Assembly: GCF_014635985.1 (NCBI RefSeq)
Contig: NZ_BMDT01000001.1
Location: 519,941 to 583,940, forward strand
Length of the DNA: 64,000 nucleotides
Source of the DNA: Enterococcus alcedinis
GTDB lineage: Bacteria > Bacillota > Bacilli > Lactobacillales > Enterococcaceae
Reading direction: 5' to 3'
Shown here: positions 18,267-27,934 of the stretch, in pieces
Numbering within the stretch: position 1 is the first letter of the stretch
How the letters are laid out: each line of letters opens with the position of its first letter
Notes under the pieces: model-generated
Databases searched by the model: none
What the model was told of the DNA's origin: nothing
What the model saw: only the letters and a program-made list of their open reading frames with translations
Program-made: the position numbers and the translations under genes

Positions 18267-19304
18267 TTACTTTCTTACGACTAATTGTTCTGCATAAGAA
18301 GAATTAATAAATTGATGAACTGCCGTGTCTGTTGGTCGTTCCGTAATGGATTTTTGCTCAATTAGAAAATCAATTGTATCAATGAATACTTGGTGAAATT
18401 GACCAGGTGCTTGATTCGTTCCTAAATAATCTGCTGATATTTCTTCTTCAGGAGTCAACCATTTAGAAGCTTCCATTTGTGTCAAAGCTTCTTCTTTTGT
18501 AATATTCAAATCCTGACAAACCATTGTTGCTGCTGCATTTGGATCCTTCGTGTAATATTCTTGTCCTTTTGTTAGACAAGCTAAATAATCAACAACTAAA
18601 TCTGGATACTTTTCTGAAAAACCTTTTCGAACCAAATCGACATTTGTTGTCATATGTCCTTTGGCAGCTAAGTCGGCACTAGTTGTTATGACACGTCCCG
18701 TTTCCTTGATGCGAGACAACGTTGGTTCCCAGGTATAGGCAGCATCAATGTCTTTGCGTTCCCAAGCAGCTACGATATCTGCAGTCTCCATATCTAAAAG
18801 CGTGACATCTTCTTGAATTCCCTCTTCTTCTAAAGCTTTTAATAAACTAAAATGAGAGGTTGAACTAAAAGGTGTTGCTATTTTCTTCCCCTTTAAATCC
18901 TTCACTCTTTGAATCTCTGAATCCTCTTGAACAACGAGGGCTTCATTTTCTCCCAACACATCATGTAACCAGATGAGCTCAACTGGTAATTCCTTAGACA
19001 AGGCCACGACAGCATTTGTGTAGCCCATTTCTGCAAAATCGATACTCCCGGATGCGAAGGCTTGATTAGCAGAAACACCTGAATCAAAAAAGAGAAACTT
19101 TGTCTCAATTCCTCGATTTTGAAAATATTCATCAAATTGTTTCATTGAAATAGCAACCTGTTTATCGTTTGGTACACGAATCATTCCAATATTAATTGCT
19201 TTCGGTAAACCTTCACTTGTTTCTGAAGGTTCTTTTTTCACACAAGCACTTAATATACACAATACTAAACCACCTAAAATAATTATCTTTCGCCATTTTT
19301 TCAT
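18267..19304 (-). CDS. Substrate-binding lipoprotein of the SsuA/TauA/NMT1 family
   Basis: A 345-residue extracellular binding protein anchored by a lipid. The signal ends in lipobox LSAC with Cys21. The mature part contains INIGMIRVPNDKQVAI, QAFASGSIDFAEMGYTNAV and VAAWERKDIDAAYTWEP, typical of aliphatic sulfonate, taurine and related binding proteins. The ATG at 19304 follows GGAAGG and lies one base after the permease stop codon, indicating tight coupling. The cargo is probably an organosulfur anion, judged from context only; nitrate or thiamine-precursor ligands are known in the same superfamily. Confidence 0.85.
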   Translation of the reverse strand: MKKWRKIIILGGLVLCILSACVKKEPSETSEGLPKAINIGMIRVPNDKQVAISMKQFDEYFQNRGIETKFLFFDSGVSANQAFASGSIDFAEMGYTNAVVALSKELPVELIWLHDVLGENEALVVQEDSEIQRVKDLKGKKIATPFSSTSHFSLLKALEEEGIQEDVTLLDMETADIVAAWERKDIDAAYTWEPTLSRIKETGRVITTSADLAAKGHMTTNVDLVRKGFSEKYPDLVVDYLACLTKGQEYYTKDPNAAATMVCQDLNITKEEALTQMEASKWLTPEEEISADYLGTNQAPGQFHQVFIDTIDFLIEQKSITERPTDTAVHQFINSSYAEQLVVRK

Positions 19305-19305
19305 T

Positions 19306-20082
19306 TTATTTTCCTTCCCAAAAAACAACAATACTTTCGATTTTTTTCAAAATGAGATCTAATAATACACCTGTAATTCCCATAATAATGATACCGACAA
19401 ACATCACGTCGCTTTTTAAATAACGACTCGCATCAATTACCATCCAACCAATACCACTTGTTGCAGCAACCATCTCGGCCGCAATTAATGTTGTATAAGC
19501 CACACCGACTGCCGTTCGTATCCCTGTAAAAATTTGAGGTAAACAAGCAGGAAATATAATTGAAAAAAAGATTTGACGATTATTTGCTCCTAATGATTTG
19601 CCGCTTAAAATATAATCTTTTTTTACACGACTTACAGCAGAAACGCATGCCACATAAATTGGAGCAAAAGCAGCTAAAAATAATAAGCTAATCTTAGATG
19701 TTTCATCAATCCCTAACCATAAAATTAATAAGGTATAATAAGCCAATGGAGGTAAAGGTCGGTAAAATTGAACGACAGAATCAACCACTGCTTGAAAAGG
19801 TAAAAAATAACCACTTAAAAGCCCTAATGGAATTGCGGATAACACAGCATAAAACAAGGCAATAAACATCCGATAAAAACTAATACTGAGTTGTCCTAGT
19901 AAAGTTGTACCGTTATATCCATTCTTCAAAATATCTATAAATGTTCCCCACGTTTCTTGAGGAGATGGAACAAGCTTCGATTCAATCATCCCTGTATTGG
20001 TTAAGAACCACCAAAGAAATAAAAGTACCATCCAAGTCCCAATAGAAATTATGTGAAATGTTCTTTTATTTAATTCTTTCAT
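19306..20082 (-). CDS. ABC transporter permease (SsuC/TauC family)
   Basis: An integral membrane permease of 258 residues with about six transmembrane helices. The cytoplasmic EAA loop that contacts the ATPase is visible as SGKSLGANNRQIFFSIIFPA. The start is placed at the ATG at 20082, eight bases after AAGG in GAAGTGAAGG. The alternative ATG two codons upstream is too close to that site. It is the first gene of the ABC operon, separated from the CoA-disulfide-reductase-like gene by a 131-base interval holding a strong hairpin. Confidence 0.88.
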   Translation of the reverse strand: MKELNKRTFHIISIGTWMVLLFLWWFLTNTGMIESKLVPSPQETWGTFIDILKNGYNGTTLLGQLSISFYRMFIALFYAVLSAIPLGLLSGYFLPFQAVVDSVVQFYRPLPPLAYYTLLILWLGIDETSKISLLFLAAFAPIYVACVSAVSRVKKDYILSGKSLGANNRQIFFSIIFPACLPQIFTGIRTAVGVAYTTLIAAEMVAATSGIGWMVIDASRYLKSDVMFVGIIIMGITGVLLDLILKKIESIVVFWEGK

Positions 20083-20130
20083 TTTCATATCCTTCACTTC
20101 AAATGTTTTTACAATTATTTTCAAATAGTA

Positions 20131-20182
20131 AGAGGTTAAGGAAATATTACCCTACTGTGAAGTGATAACTTCCTTAACCTCT
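20131..20182 (-). terminator. Hairpin between the flavoprotein and ABC permease genes
   Basis: A perfect 13-bp repeat (20131-20143 with 20170-20182) extends inward by a further six pairs. No clear T-run follows on the minus strand, so it may be a weak terminator, attenuator or mRNA-processing structure that lowers ABC expression relative to the upstream genes. Confidence 0.5.
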
Positions 20183-20213
20183 ATTGTTGTGCGTTAATTA
20201 TTATTTTCTTAGT

Positions 20214-21917
20214 TTATAACAAATCAAAACGATAATTCGTCACTATAGGTTCTCTAGCTTCTACTTGATCGGTAAAGTATTCATACATACTCAAACCTAG
20301 GAATGAGCCCATTAAATTATAAACATGCTTGTACCCCAGCATCCCTAATGCACGCACCATATTGTAAGAGCGTTGGCTAGATAGGCAATGAACATAAACT
20401 GGTCGATCTTTTGGAATTTCATTTAATCGTTCTCTGAATTGACTCATCGGGATGTTTACGGCCCCTTTAATATGCCCTTCAATGTATTCCCCTTCTTCAC
20501 GACCATCAATAATGAACGCACCCGATTCTACAAGTCCACGGATTTCTGTAACGGGTACTTGCTTATACTCCCCGTTTAATACGTTCAATCCTACAAGTGC
20601 AGCCATGTTTACGGCATCTTTAGCAGTTCCATAGTCTGGTGAGTAGCATAACTCTAATTCTTTCAAATCTTCCAAGTTCCCATTAAAACGAATCATTGTT
20701 GCAATGACATCTACACGTTTATCGACATTTCCTTCACCGATACATTGTGCACCTAAAATTTTTCCCGATGGATAAGCATAAATTAATTTAAAAAAGATCG
20801 GACGTGCACCTGGCATAAGACCAACTTTATCTTTTGGAATAACATAAGATGTGCGGTAATCTAAACTCTCTTCTTGACATTGCTTCTCATTTAAACCCGT
20901 ACACGCAGCATTCATTCCAAAAACGCGAACAACAGAAGAACCAATCACACCATGATTACGATACGTACGACCATAAATATGATCAGCAGCTGCTCGGGCT
21001 TGACGTTGGGCAGGTCCTGCCATTGTTAATTGGGTGACTTTACCGGTTTGTTGATGAGTGACTTCAATCGCATCCCCTACAGCATAAATATTTGGATCTG
21101 AGGTTTGATAATGGTGGTTAACCTTAATCGCGCCTGTCTTCCCCAGTTTTAATCCTGAAGCAACTGCTAATTCAGTCTCTGGCACTACACCAATAGCCAT
21201 TACAACTGCTTGAGTCGGAATTGCCTTACCAGAACCTAAAACAACTTCATCCGCTTTAATTTCTACTAAACGATCTTCTAAAATCAAATCCACTGTATGA
21301 TCCATTATTTCTTTGTGTAAAATTTGAGCCATATCATGATCAAACGGTGTCATTACTTGATTAGCAGCTTCTATTAGAGTCACTTTTTTTCCCGCCATTT
21401 GTAAATTCTCAGCGACCTCTAAACCGATAAATCCACCACCTACGACTGTTACATTTTCTACTTTTTTCTCATCAATATAGCGTTTGATCTGATCAATATC
21501 TGGAACATTACGAACAGAAAAAACATGTTGGCTTTCAATTCCTTTAATACTTTCTGGCATAATCGCTTTGGCTCCTGGTGATAGAACCAGTTCATCGTAA
21601 AACTCAGTTGATTCTTCTAGTGTATGCACATTTCGAACAAAGACAGCTTTTGCTTCCTTATCGATACGGATCACTTCATGTTGAACTTTTGCAATAATAT
21701 TATATTGTTTTTTAAACTGTTCTGGCGTCATAAGAACTAAATCGTCGGCATTCTCAATTGTTTCACTTAAATGAAATGGTAAACAACAATTTGAGAAAGA
21801 AACAAAAGGTCCTCTTTCAAACATCACAATTTCTGCTTGTTCATCCAAACGACGAACTCTTGCTGCTGCAGATGCTCCACCTGCAACACCACCGATAACA
21901 ACAATTTTTTTACTCAT
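20214..21917 (-). CDS. CoA-disulfide reductase-like flavoprotein with C-terminal rhodanese domain
   Basis: A 567-residue enzyme with an FAD site VIGGVAGGASAA (residues 7-18), an NAD(P)H site VVGGGFIGLEVAE, a second FAD motif IYAVGDAIEV, a dimerisation domain, and a rhodanese domain from about residue 465 with active Cys511 in VHCLSSQRS. Relatives reduce CoA disulfides, CoA persulfides or polysulfide. The redox cysteine region reads SFSNCCLPF, with adjacent Cys44 and Cys45 where many relatives have NCGLPY. The ATG at 21917 has GGAGG eight bases upstream. It lies 23 bases after the YeeE/YedE gene, so it probably processes sulfane sulfur imported by that transporter. Confidence 0.88.
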   Translation of the reverse strand: MSKKIVVIGGVAGGASAAARVRRLDEQAEIVMFERGPFVSFSNCCLPFHLSETIENADDLVLMTPEQFKKQYNIIAKVQHEVIRIDKEAKAVFVRNVHTLEESTEFYDELVLSPGAKAIMPESIKGIESQHVFSVRNVPDIDQIKRYIDEKKVENVTVVGGGFIGLEVAENLQMAGKKVTLIEAANQVMTPFDHDMAQILHKEIMDHTVDLILEDRLVEIKADEVVLGSGKAIPTQAVVMAIGVVPETELAVASGLKLGKTGAIKVNHHYQTSDPNIYAVGDAIEVTHQQTGKVTQLTMAGPAQRQARAAADHIYGRTYRNHGVIGSSVVRVFGMNAACTGLNEKQCQEESLDYRTSYVIPKDKVGLMPGARPIFFKLIYAYPSGKILGAQCIGEGNVDKRVDVIATMIRFNGNLEDLKELELCYSPDYGTAKDAVNMAALVGLNVLNGEYKQVPVTEIRGLVESGAFIIDGREEGEYIEGHIKGAVNIPMSQFRERLNEIPKDRPVYVHCLSSQRSYNMVRALGMLGYKHVYNLMGSFLGLSMYEYFTDQVEAREPIVTNYRFDLL

Positions 21918-21940
21918 TAATAAATCCTCCACTCAATTTT

Positions 21941-23266
21941 TTATTTTAGTTTTGGTAAAGTACATGCTTTACCCGCAAAAAATTTCAATCCGATTAAGCC
22001 ACCGATAGTCATTGCCACTAAGAAAATCCAACCTGAAATCGAAAACGTACTAATTGCAGAATACAAGGCTCCTGCGTTACAACCTTTGGCTAGACGAGCG
22101 CCAAACCCCATCAACAAACCGCCTATAATAAAATATAGCGAATCTTTACCAGTAAATGACGCATTCCATTTAAATCGGCCTGCTAATAAGAAAGCAATGA
22201 CTGCACCGATAATTAAACCAAAGTTACGAATCGTACCCCCATCCATAAGTAAACCGTTTGAAGCAGCACCCTCTGCAATTTCAACAAGTTTTGGGTTCGT
22301 GAATTCGATTCCAATAAGGTTTGCAACATACGCTCCTAAATGTGAAAATGCTGAAGTCACACCCCAAGCTTTTTCTTGGCTTACTAAAATAAAAATCCAG
22401 ACAAAAGCTAATAAAAGTCCTGTACGCATAAAGGTCCATCGTTCAATAAATAATTTATGATATAATTTCTCCTTCATCGAAATTGTCGTGTTCTCTGCAG
22501 GAATCGCTTTTTCAAAAGATTCCCAATCACCAAAAGGTTCAGCACTTGTTCCTTTATCACGACGTCTCTTTTCATATTTTAATGTCAAGTAATAGATTAT
22601 GGCTAACCCTAATATAGAAATCGCTAACGCCCCAAAATATCCAAAGGTATCTGGTAAATAAGCTTGAACACCAATCTTCCCAATCCTTTGTTTATCCAGT
22701 ACTGCTCGAGCCCATTCACCCGGTAAAGATCCTATAACAAAAAAGACAATCGTTAACCATGCACGACCTTCACCTTCTCCCATATCTGTCAGTGTCCCTG
22801 ATGCACAGCCTCCTGAAAACATCATTCCCACTCCGAACAAAATGCCACCTAATATTGTACCGATATTGGCAAAAACCACATTTTGTGTTCCTGGAATAAC
22901 CGTTTGTCCTTCTAGCGCTGAAAAACTTGGGACCGCACCGTTTTGTGCAGCAAGCCATTGTAAGCCGAAAGTTACAATCAACGTAACAAGAACCATTGCT
23001 AATAAAGCTTTCGTCAATGTACCTTCACCACGTACTACGAGTCGCTTTACTCCCCCCGCAAAGCCAAACCGCCCTCTAGATAAGATATAGCCCATCGATA
23101 CTCCAGCAAACAAATGCATCGGTAAGGATACTTTCAAACTATTTAAGTATGTTCCAAAAATAATTAAGCCGATAATGATGATAATTCCAATAAGCGCTTG
23201 TGTTTTATCGAACAAGACATTATCATAGTCCTCATACGATTTTGTTATTGTTTGTTTTGCTTCCAT
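21941..23266 (-). CDS. YeeE/YedE-family sulfur transporter (TsuA-like)
   Basis: A 441-residue membrane protein with ten or more hydrophobic helices in two homologous halves. Conserved cysteine motifs are SGGCASGTLTDMG (Cys154) and AKGCNAGALYSA (Cys396), with a late GKACTLP (Cys435). In TsuA/YeeE such cysteines relay thiosulfate across the membrane; relatives are also annotated as selenium-related. Thiosulfate or other sulfane-sulfur import is therefore likely. AGGAGG precedes the ATG. It is the first gene of the island on this strand and divergent from a LysR regulator. Confidence 0.85.
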   Translation of the reverse strand: MEAKQTITKSYEDYDNVLFDKTQALIGIIIIIGLIIFGTYLNSLKVSLPMHLFAGVSMGYILSRGRFGFAGGVKRLVVRGEGTLTKALLAMVLVTLIVTFGLQWLAAQNGAVPSFSALEGQTVIPGTQNVVFANIGTILGGILFGVGMMFSGGCASGTLTDMGEGEGRAWLTIVFFVIGSLPGEWARAVLDKQRIGKIGVQAYLPDTFGYFGALAISILGLAIIYYLTLKYEKRRRDKGTSAEPFGDWESFEKAIPAENTTISMKEKLYHKLFIERWTFMRTGLLLAFVWIFILVSQEKAWGVTSAFSHLGAYVANLIGIEFTNPKLVEIAEGAASNGLLMDGGTIRNFGLIIGAVIAFLLAGRFKWNASFTGKDSLYFIIGGLLMGFGARLAKGCNAGALYSAISTFSISGWIFLVAMTIGGLIGLKFFAGKACTLPKLK

Positions 23267-23473
23267 TTTTTCCTCCTGATTTTAAGTTATTTTTTTCACA
23301 TGAACATGTAAACGATCGTATTCACTCTTTCCATCTAATAGATAGTTAGAGCATTTATTCACAAATGAATCGTACTAAATATCAGATTCAATGTAAAATC
23401 GTAAAAAATTATAGATATATAAGTTTTTCTTATACATCTTTTTCTAATAAAGAACTGAGAGGAATTGATCACC
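23267..23473. promoter_or_regulatory. Divergent control region, LysR gene / YeeE-YedE operon
   Basis: This AT-rich interval separates the divergent genes. It contains two short palindromes, ACATGAACATGT (23298-23309) and ATTCACAAATGAAT (23357-23370). The second has the T-N11-A form of LysR binding sites. Which one binds the regulator cannot be decided from sequence. Confidence 0.4.
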
Positions 23474-24352
23474 ATGCTTGATTATCGTTTTTCTACTTTT
23501 TTATCGTTAACGAAAACATTAAGTTACACACAAACATCTAAAGAGTGCAACATTTCACAACCAGCAGTGACCCAACAGATTAAATCTTTACAAAACGAAC
23601 TAAACGTTGAACTTGTCCACTATCACAAAAGAAAATTATCCCTGACACATGCAGGTACCTACCTCGCAAATGAACTAGAAAATCTTGTTCCTAAAATGAA
23701 TGATATAAACAAACACCTTCAAAAAATGTCGAAAATTATTAATGTAGGTTGCGGAAAAACTATAGGTGAATTTATTTTATTTCGAAAAGACTTTTCTTTG
23801 CAACGAATTTTATCAGACGATACAATCGATTTATCTGTGGATACTACCCACTCTTTACTCAAAAACTTAAATAATCACGTCTTAGATATTGCGATTGTGG
23901 CCGGTATATTTAATCATGAAGACTATATTGTTACGCCTTATTTAAAAGAAAAATTAATTGCTATTTGTTCGCCAGAAAATATCCACGCAAAAAAAGCCAC
24001 ATCGCTTACTGATCTGGCTAAACAAAATCTTTTTCTTAGAGAACAAGGGTCCGGTGTTTATGATATTATGATGAAAAAATTTAATGATGCAAAAATCCCC
24101 TTAGACAATTTTCGAAATATTAATGAGATCGCTAACATTAATGTAATAAAAAATTTAGTTGCAGATAACCGTGGCATTAGTTTTCTTTTTGAAACTTCAA
24201 TTGAAGATGAACTAAGAAATGGATCACTTTGCGAAATTCCTTTGAATGAAACAGAAGATATTTACTTTTACCTCGTTATTCGTAAAGAAAGTCAATACGA
24301 ACCCAAAATTACAAAAATATTCGATACATTGTTACAAAAAAATATTAATTAA
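23474..24352 (+). CDS. LysR-family transcriptional regulator
   Basis: A 292-residue regulator with an N-terminal winged helix-turn-helix (LDYRFSTFLSLTKTLSYTQ, then CNISQPAVTQQIKSLQNEL) and a C-terminal effector-binding domain of two Rossmann-like lobes. It is divergent from the sulfur transporter, the classic arrangement for a LysR activator and its target, so it is probably a CysB/CmbR-like sensor of sulfur status. The effector is unknown. The ATG at 23474 is chosen although GAGAGG is rather far upstream; the in-frame TTG at 23465 sits almost on that site. Confidence 0.85.
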   Translation: MLDYRFSTFLSLTKTLSYTQTSKECNISQPAVTQQIKSLQNELNVELVHYHKRKLSLTHAGTYLANELENLVPKMNDINKHLQKMSKIINVGCGKTIGEFILFRKDFSLQRILSDDTIDLSVDTTHSLLKNLNNHVLDIAIVAGIFNHEDYIVTPYLKEKLIAICSPENIHAKKATSLTDLAKQNLFLREQGSGVYDIMMKKFNDAKIPLDNFRNINEIANINVIKNLVADNRGISFLFETSIEDELRNGSLCEIPLNETEDIYFYLVIRKESQYEPKITKIFDTLLQKNIN

Positions 24353-24744
24353 AATCACTTTTGCTAGTAACTACTCAGATAATATTTATAGAGTTCATAC
24401 AAATACTTTCGCAATCTTCTATTCTTAATATAATATTCAAAAAATAGCAAACCAAAATCTCTGGTTCTCACTGAATCGTTTGGTTTGTTATCTTTATATA
24501 TAGCAAAACTTTATATCTTTAAATTTTGAAACACAAATCTATTTTATTTCATCGACAAAATCAATTGAACAAACCTATCTGATATTCATAAAAAGAAAGA
24601 ATAAGAGCACTACAAATAAAATCGTGGTTCCGAACTTATTATTGAGATAAATACTCCCTCTCACTTCTCTCATTATTAGCACGATATGACCTTTTCTAAT
24701 CTACAAACTTTGCATCGAATAATCACCTTAAACGAGTGTATCTA
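24353..24744. other. Intergenic region without a recognisable gene
   Basis: This 392-base AT-rich stretch follows the LysR gene and precedes the end of the HD-domain gene. The only structure seen is a 13-bp inverted repeat (24444-24456 with 24479-24491), probably the LysR terminator. No reading frame with a convincing ribosome binding site was found. Confidence 0.6.
24444..24491 (+). terminator. Possible terminator of the LysR gene
   Basis: ATAGCAAACCAAA pairs with TTTGGTTTGTTAT (one G-U pair) around a 22-base loop, followed by TCTTTATATA. The T-run is poor and it begins 92 bases after the stop. Confidence 0.45.
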
Positions 24745-25341
24745 TTAACTCAAAGCTAAATCATCCATCGCATCTTTTAGCCATGGATGCAACACGATAA
24801 TATCCAATAGTGCCCAACGAATATAGACGCGGCAGCCTTCATCTAGCGATTGTGTCAACGCCTGATTGAGTTCTTCTAAATAAGGCGCACTGTCATCTCT
24901 GTCCCACTTGACTTTATCCGCAATAAAAACAACCTTATCTAAATCCGATGCATTTTTTCTAAGTGTTGTATGGCACTCAATAGCCGACAATATTTCCGCG
25001 TCTTGGATGCCAAATAGCTCTTCGGCAACGAATACCGATTGTTTTTGATGAAGAATCATCGGAAGTATCTCTTCTTCTTTTAGAACCTCTTTGTTTAAAG
25101 ATCGCTGTAGCGCAATTCTTTCTTCATTCGGAATCACGACACTAATATCGTGTAACAGACCTGCTACATAAGCTTTTTCGGCGGATAAATTGAACTTTTC
25201 TGCCAATTTCCGAGCCTCATCTGCCACTTGATAAGAGTGTTCATTCACTTTTTCTTTCCCATAATAGTTCAAAAATTCCTCGACTTGTTGTTTTAATTCT
25301 TTCGAACGAAAAGGAATTTGGTACGCCATTATTTTATTCAT
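24745..25341 (-). CDS. HD-domain phosphohydrolase, YqeK-like
   Basis: A 198-residue protein with the HD-superfamily metal motif: His in NEHSYQVADEARKLAEKF and the HD pair in AGLLHDISVV. The pattern matches YqeK, which in characterised Firmicutes is a symmetrical Ap4A hydrolase. YqeK usually sits in the nadD operon; this copy is instead downstream of pheT behind a terminator, so it may be a paralogue with another nucleotide substrate. The ATG at 25341 has GGGAGG eight bases upstream; the longer in-frame extension runs back through the pheT terminator and is rejected. Confidence 0.7.
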   Translation of the reverse strand: MNKIMAYQIPFRSKELKQQVEEFLNYYGKEKVNEHSYQVADEARKLAEKFNLSAEKAYVAGLLHDISVVIPNEERIALQRSLNKEVLKEEEILPMILHQKQSVFVAEELFGIQDAEILSAIECHTTLRKNASDLDKVVFIADKVKWDRDDSAPYLEELNQALTQSLDEGCRVYIRWALLDIIVLHPWLKDAMDDLALS

Positions 25342-25435
25342 TGAACTTTCCTCCCAATTTTTTCTACTTGATGACACTATTGTACCATTTAGTGCGTTTT
25401 CGTGAGCAGATTCGTAGGGCGAAGTTTTCCATAGC

Positions 25436-25468
25436 CAAAAAACACCAACGAATTTTTTCGTTGGTGTT
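25436..25468 (-). terminator. Intrinsic terminator of pheST
   Basis: AACACCAACGAA (25441-25452) pairs perfectly with 25457-25468. An A-run on the plus-strand left side gives six T on the minus-strand transcript. It lies about 43 bases after the pheT stop. Confidence 0.88.
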
Positions 25469-25510
25469 ACAGTCATATCCTCATATGTTATGACAGATAG
25501 AATATTTCTA

Positions 25511-27928
25511 TTAACGAATCACTGCTTTTAGTTCTTCAGTTAAGCGTTTTGTTACTTTTTCCATCGCTTTATTGATTTCTTCATCCGTTAAAGTTGCTTC
25601 CGGGTTCGCAAATGTTAAGTGGTATGCTAATGATTTGTGTCCTGCTTCGATATTGCTACCTTGATAGACGTCAAAGATTGCCACTTCTGTTAAGTGCTTA
25701 CCAGCTGCTGCTTCAATTTCTTGAATGATTTGTTGGCTCGAAACCGTTTCAGCAACAAGCATCGCAATATCTCTTGATACGCTCGGGAACTTGCTAACCG
25801 TTTGGAATACAAAACGGCTCTCAACTTCTAAAATCGCAGCTAAATTCAACTCGGCGACATATGTTTCTGGTAAGTCATATGCTTTAGCAGTTGATGGGTG
25901 AACTTGTCCAATGAAACCTATCACTTGTTCCCCTAGAGAAACAATGGCTGTTCTTCCTGGATGTAGCTCTTTTAACTCACTTGTTGGTGTGTAAGTCACT
26001 TGATCAGCTAAATCTAAGCTAGTAAATAAATGATCTAAAATCCCTTTTGCGTGGAAGTACGTCACTTTTTCCGCTTTTCCTTGCCAATCTTGTAATAACC
26101 AATCGCCTGCTAGAGCAATCGCTAAATGCTGTTCCTCTACCGGCAACTCTTTACCTACTTCATCCGTTTGATGAAAGACATTTCCAATTTCATAAAAAGC
26201 AACTTGTTGATTTTTACGAGCGATATTGTAAGCAACGTCTTCTAGTAATCCGCTGGTTAAATTCATACGTAATGTACTGCGATCTTCAGTCATTGGCCAG
26301 TTTAAACGTGTTGGAATACTTTCTTCAATCATGAATTGACGCGCTTTTTCTTCTGTCGTCAACGCATAACTGATTGCTTCACTTAATCCATTTCCTTCTA
26401 AAAGATGACGAATTTTACGTGTTTTGCGTTGTCCAGTTGTTAATGATCCCGCAACGGTTTCACCACTTGGTAATGTTGATGGCAAGTTATTGTAGCCATA
26501 AATACGAGCCACTTCCTCAATTAAATCTGCTTCAATACGAATATCCCAACGTCTTGGTGGTACCGTAACGTGGAATCTTTCACCGCGAACTTCCGACGAA
26601 AAACCAAGCGCTGTAAAGATTTCTTGTACAACGGCTTCGGATAAATCGGTTCCTAAGTAGCTATTAATACGCTCTAAAGTAATTGATACCTCAACGGGTT
26701 CTGCAGTAACTTCCGAACCTGCAACCGCACCTGTTAAGACTTCACCGCCAGCTAATTTAGCAATCATCGCAGCCGCCACATCACATGCTTCTGAAATTGT
26801 TGCATGGTTCGTTCCTTTTTCAAAACGAGCAGAAGATTCACTACGTAAGTTAAATTGTTTGGATGTACGACGAACGTATAATCCATCGAACAACGCCGCT
26901 TCTAAGGCAACGGTTGTTGACGTTTCGATGATTTCTGAATCTAAACCACCCATGACACCTGCTAATGCATGTGGCACTTTGCCGTTTGTAATCACGATAT
27001 TTTCAGGTGTTAAGTTTCTTGTTTCGCCATCTAACGTTACAAGCCTTTCATTTTCTTTTGCTGCACGGATAACCAGCTCTTGGCTACCTAGACGATCATA
27101 GTCAAAGGCATGTAATGGTTGGCCGTATTGTAAAAGAATATAGTTCGTTACGTCAACAACGTTATTAATTGGACGAATACCTGCGTTCATTAAGCGGTTT
27201 TGCAACCATTGTGGACTTGGTGCGACTGTTACATTTTCAATGATACGAATTTGATAGGCCGGAACAAGTTCTTTATTTTCAACCGTCACACTGATTTTAT
27301 CACTTGCTAAACGTGGGACTTCGACTAACACTTCTTCATTAAAGTTTGGTTCTTGGCGATAAATCGCTGCCACTTCATGTGCGACGCCACGCATGCTTAA
27401 TGCATCGGCACGGTTTGGTGTAATCGATAACTCAATAATCGCGTCATCCATGTCTAAATAAGAAAAAACTTCTTCTCCAGGTACCGCTTCAGTTGGTAAG
27501 TATTGGATACCTTCTGAATATTCTTTTGGAATGACAGAATCACTGTAGCCAATTTCTTCTAAAGAACAGATCATGCCGTGTGAGACTTCACCACGAATTT
27601 TGCCTTTTTTAATTTTCGTATTGCCTGCAATGCGTGCGCCTGGTAAAGCAACGATGACTTTAATCCCTGCTTTCACGTTTGGTGCACCACAAACGATTTG
27701 AGTTGGCTCTTCTTCTCCAATATTCACTTGGCAAATATGTAAGTGATCAGAATCTGGATGATCGACACATGATAAGACTTCACCCACCACAATTTTTTTC
27801 AAGTTTTCTGCTAATACTTCAATACCTTCAACTTCAATACCCGTAATCGACATCGTGTCGCCTAGCTCTTTTGGCGAGATGTTTGATAAGTCGACGAGTT
27901 CACTTAACCATTTATATGAAACTAACAT
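25511..27928 (-). CDS. pheT: Phenylalanyl-tRNA synthetase beta subunit
   Basis: The 805-residue beta subunit of the heterotetrameric synthetase. It shows the N-terminal tRNA-binding (EMAP-like) domain (about residues 40-150), the B3/B4 editing domain with [14 protein letters not shown] just ahead, the B5 domain, the catalytic-like core ([11 protein letters not shown]) and a C-terminal anticodon-binding FDX-ACB domain ([12 protein letters not shown]). It follows pheS by six bases and shares its T-box control. Confidence 0.97.
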   Translation of the reverse strand: MLVSYKWLSELVDLSNISPKELGDTMSITGIEVEGIEVLAENLKKIVVGEVLSCVDHPDSDHLHICQVNIGEEEPTQIVCGAPNVKAGIKVIVALPGARIAGNTKIKKGKIRGEVSHGMICSLEEIGYSDSVIPKEYSEGIQYLPTEAVPGEEVFSYLDMDDAIIELSITPNRADALSMRGVAHEVAAIYRQEPNFNEEVLVEVPRLASDKISVTVENKELVPAYQIRIIENVTVAPSPQWLQNRLMNAGIRPINNVVDVTNYILLQYGQPLHAFDYDRLGSQELVIRAAKENERLVTLDGETRNLTPENIVITNGKVPHALAGVMGGLDSEIIETSTTVALEAALFDGLYVRRTSKQFNLRSESSARFEKGTNHATISEACDVAAAMIAKLAGGEVLTGAVAGSEVTAEPVEVSITLERINSYLGTDLSEAVVQEIFTALGFSSEVRGERFHVTVPPRRWDIRIEADLIEEVARIYGYNNLPSTLPSGETVAGSLTTGQRKTRKIRHLLEGNGLSEAISYALTTEEKARQFMIEESIPTRLNWPMTEDRSTLRMNLTSGLLEDVAYNIARKNQQVAFYEIGNVFHQTDEVGKELPVEEQHLAIALAGDWLLQDWQGKAEKVTYFHAKGILDHLFTSLDLADQVTYTPTSELKELHPGRTAIVSLGEQVIGFIGQVHPSTAKAYDLPETYVAELNLAAILEVESRFVFQTVSKFPSVSRDIAMLVAETVSSQQIIQEIEAAAGKHLTEVAIFDVYQGSNIEAGHKSLAYHLTFANPEATLTDEEINKAMEKVTKRLTEELKAVIR

Positions 27929-27934
27929 TTTTAA

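Noticed and set aside
22086-22460. A 124-codon plus-strand frame within the YeeE/YedE gene
   Set aside because: It is a low-complexity complement of membrane-helix codons, with no start signal.
24353-24744. Possible small RNA or small gene in the gap after the LysR gene
   Set aside because: Only one terminator-like repeat is visible; no promoter plus terminator pair or credible reading frame was found.
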